Assembly (NCBI GenBank): GCA_018062725.1
Contig: JAGORP010000057.1
Span: 1-13,597, forward strand
Source of the DNA: Flavobacterium sp.
GTDB lineage: Bacteria > Bacteroidota > Bacteroidia > Flavobacteriales > Flavobacteriaceae
Length of the DNA: 13,597 nucleotides
Direction of reading: 5' to 3'
Positions 13,083 to 13,597 of the stretch are shown here, piece after piece. The translations under genes and the position numbers were made by a program. Within the stretch, counting starts at the first letter, position 1, and every line of letters starts with the position of its first letter. The notes beneath the pieces were generated by a model, which was not told the origin of the DNA, did no database searches, and was given only the letters and a program-made list of their open reading frames with translations.

Positions 13083-13597
13083 GCGTTAATCGTGTTTATG
13101 ACATAAGTAACCTCATCGCTTGTCATGACAGGCGAAATTGGCAAACTCAAAACCTCATCATGTATTTTTTCGGTGATCGGAAAATGCAAATGATTCCAAT
13201 CTTTGAGGGCTTTTTGTTTGTGGGGCGGCACGGGATAATGAATTAAGGTCTGAATCTCATATTGACTTAAATAATCCTGCAATTCACTACGGTTTTGCGT
13301 GCGAACAACAAACAAATGAAACACATGATTTTCTATATTTGCAACGGCGGGCAGCTGTATTTTTTCATTTTTAATTTCTGAAAGATAGCGTTTTGCGATT
13401 TTTTGCCTTTTTTCATTCTCTGCATTTAAATTTGGTAATTTTATATTCAAAAATGCGGCTTGAAGTTCATCTAAACGAGAATTAAAACCAATACTTTCAT
13501 TATAATATTTTTTCTCCGAACCGTAATTTCTAAGTTTTTTAATAGTAATTGCCAATTGTTCGTCATCCGTAATCACAGCACCGGCATCGCCTAATGC
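13070..13597 (-). CDS. DegT/DnrJ/EryC1 sugar aminotransferase, C-terminal half, cut by the right edge
   Basis: A PLP-dependent aminotransferase acting on a keto-sugar nucleotide. The reading frame is open to the window edge: residues ALGDAGAV precede ITDDEQLA, so the GTG near 13576 is internal and not a start. The visible 176 residues show [30 protein letters not shown], the highly conserved [18 protein letters not shown], the region around [12 protein letters not shown], and a [17 protein letters not shown] end. The PLP-binding lysine (in a GKNLGALGD-like motif) should lie about four codons beyond the edge. The sequence style resembles FdtB/QdtB-type 3-aminotransferases, which would pair with the ketoisomerase at 8213-8617 (inference). 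It is the most upstream visible gene of the operon and overlaps the next by 13 bp. Confidence 0.9.
   Translation of the reverse strand, partial: ALGDAGAVITDDEQLAITIKKLRNYGSEKKYYNESIGFNSRLDELQAAFLNIKLPNLNAENEKRQKIAKRYLSEIKNEKIQLPAVANIENHVFHLFVVRTQNRSELQDYLSQYEIQTLIHYPVPPHKQKALKDWNHLHFPITEKIHDEVLSLPISPVMTSDEVTYVINTINAWKF

Noticed and set aside
13574..13576. GTG as start of the aminotransferase
   Set aside because: The frame stays open to the edge with the conserved ALGDAGAV residues before it, so the gene is truncated by the window and not a short 168-aa protein.
6260..13597. CRISPR, toxin-antitoxin or phage-defence genes in the variable region
   Set aside because: Every gene here has recognisable sugar-biosynthesis, transfer or transport motifs, except the unclear C-terminal part of the protein at 12084-13082. 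No direct-repeat array with spacers was seen.

Overview
The window comes from an AT-rich Bacteroidota chromosome, most likely Flavobacterium or a close relative. Three things point there: promoter candidates of the Bacteroidota type (TTTG, about 19 nt, TAnnTTTG), no clear Shine-Dalgarno sequences before most genes, and proteins such as the PriA and the S6 N-terminus that read as flavobacterial. No RNA gene, insertion sequence, CRISPR array or phage gene was found.

Left part (1 to about 6260) is housekeeping. The first 14 codons of ribosomal protein S6 (rpsF) run off the left edge on the minus strand. A LytTR-type response regulator diverges from it, and the gap between them holds a promoter for each. 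Next is a minus-strand run in transcription order nadC, a YihY/BrkB-type membrane protein, a secreted DUF2147 protein and priA. The last three overlap by 4 and 1 nt and are almost certainly cotranscribed. nadC is set apart from them by 108 bp that contain two oppositely oriented arrays of degenerate heptamers. rlmH diverges from nadC.

Right part (6260 to the end) is the edge of a surface-polysaccharide (O-antigen or capsule-like) locus. It encodes two GT2 glycosyltransferases on the plus strand, a GT4 glycosyltransferase, a cupin sugar-nucleotide 3,4-ketoisomerase (FdtA/QdtA type), a membrane acyltransferase, a Wzx-type flippase, a divergent GT-A-like glycosyltransferase, and the C-terminal half of a DegT/DnrJ aminotransferase cut by the right edge. 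The ketoisomerase and aminotransferase are consecutive steps to a dTDP-3-amino-3,6-dideoxyhexose (Fuc3N or Qui3N). The three glycosyltransferases plus the divergent one would assemble the repeat unit, the acyltransferase would decorate it, and Wzx would move the lipid-linked unit across the inner membrane.

The layout is very compact. Nearly every same-strand neighbour pair overlaps, all three convergent gene pairs overlap at their 3' ends (4, 26 and 17 nt), and two genes use forced TTG starts. I found no clearly new biological system. The items most worth a second look are the heptamer arrays, the convergent overlaps, the first sugar-transferase gene joined to rlmH, and the poorly classifiable GT-A protein.
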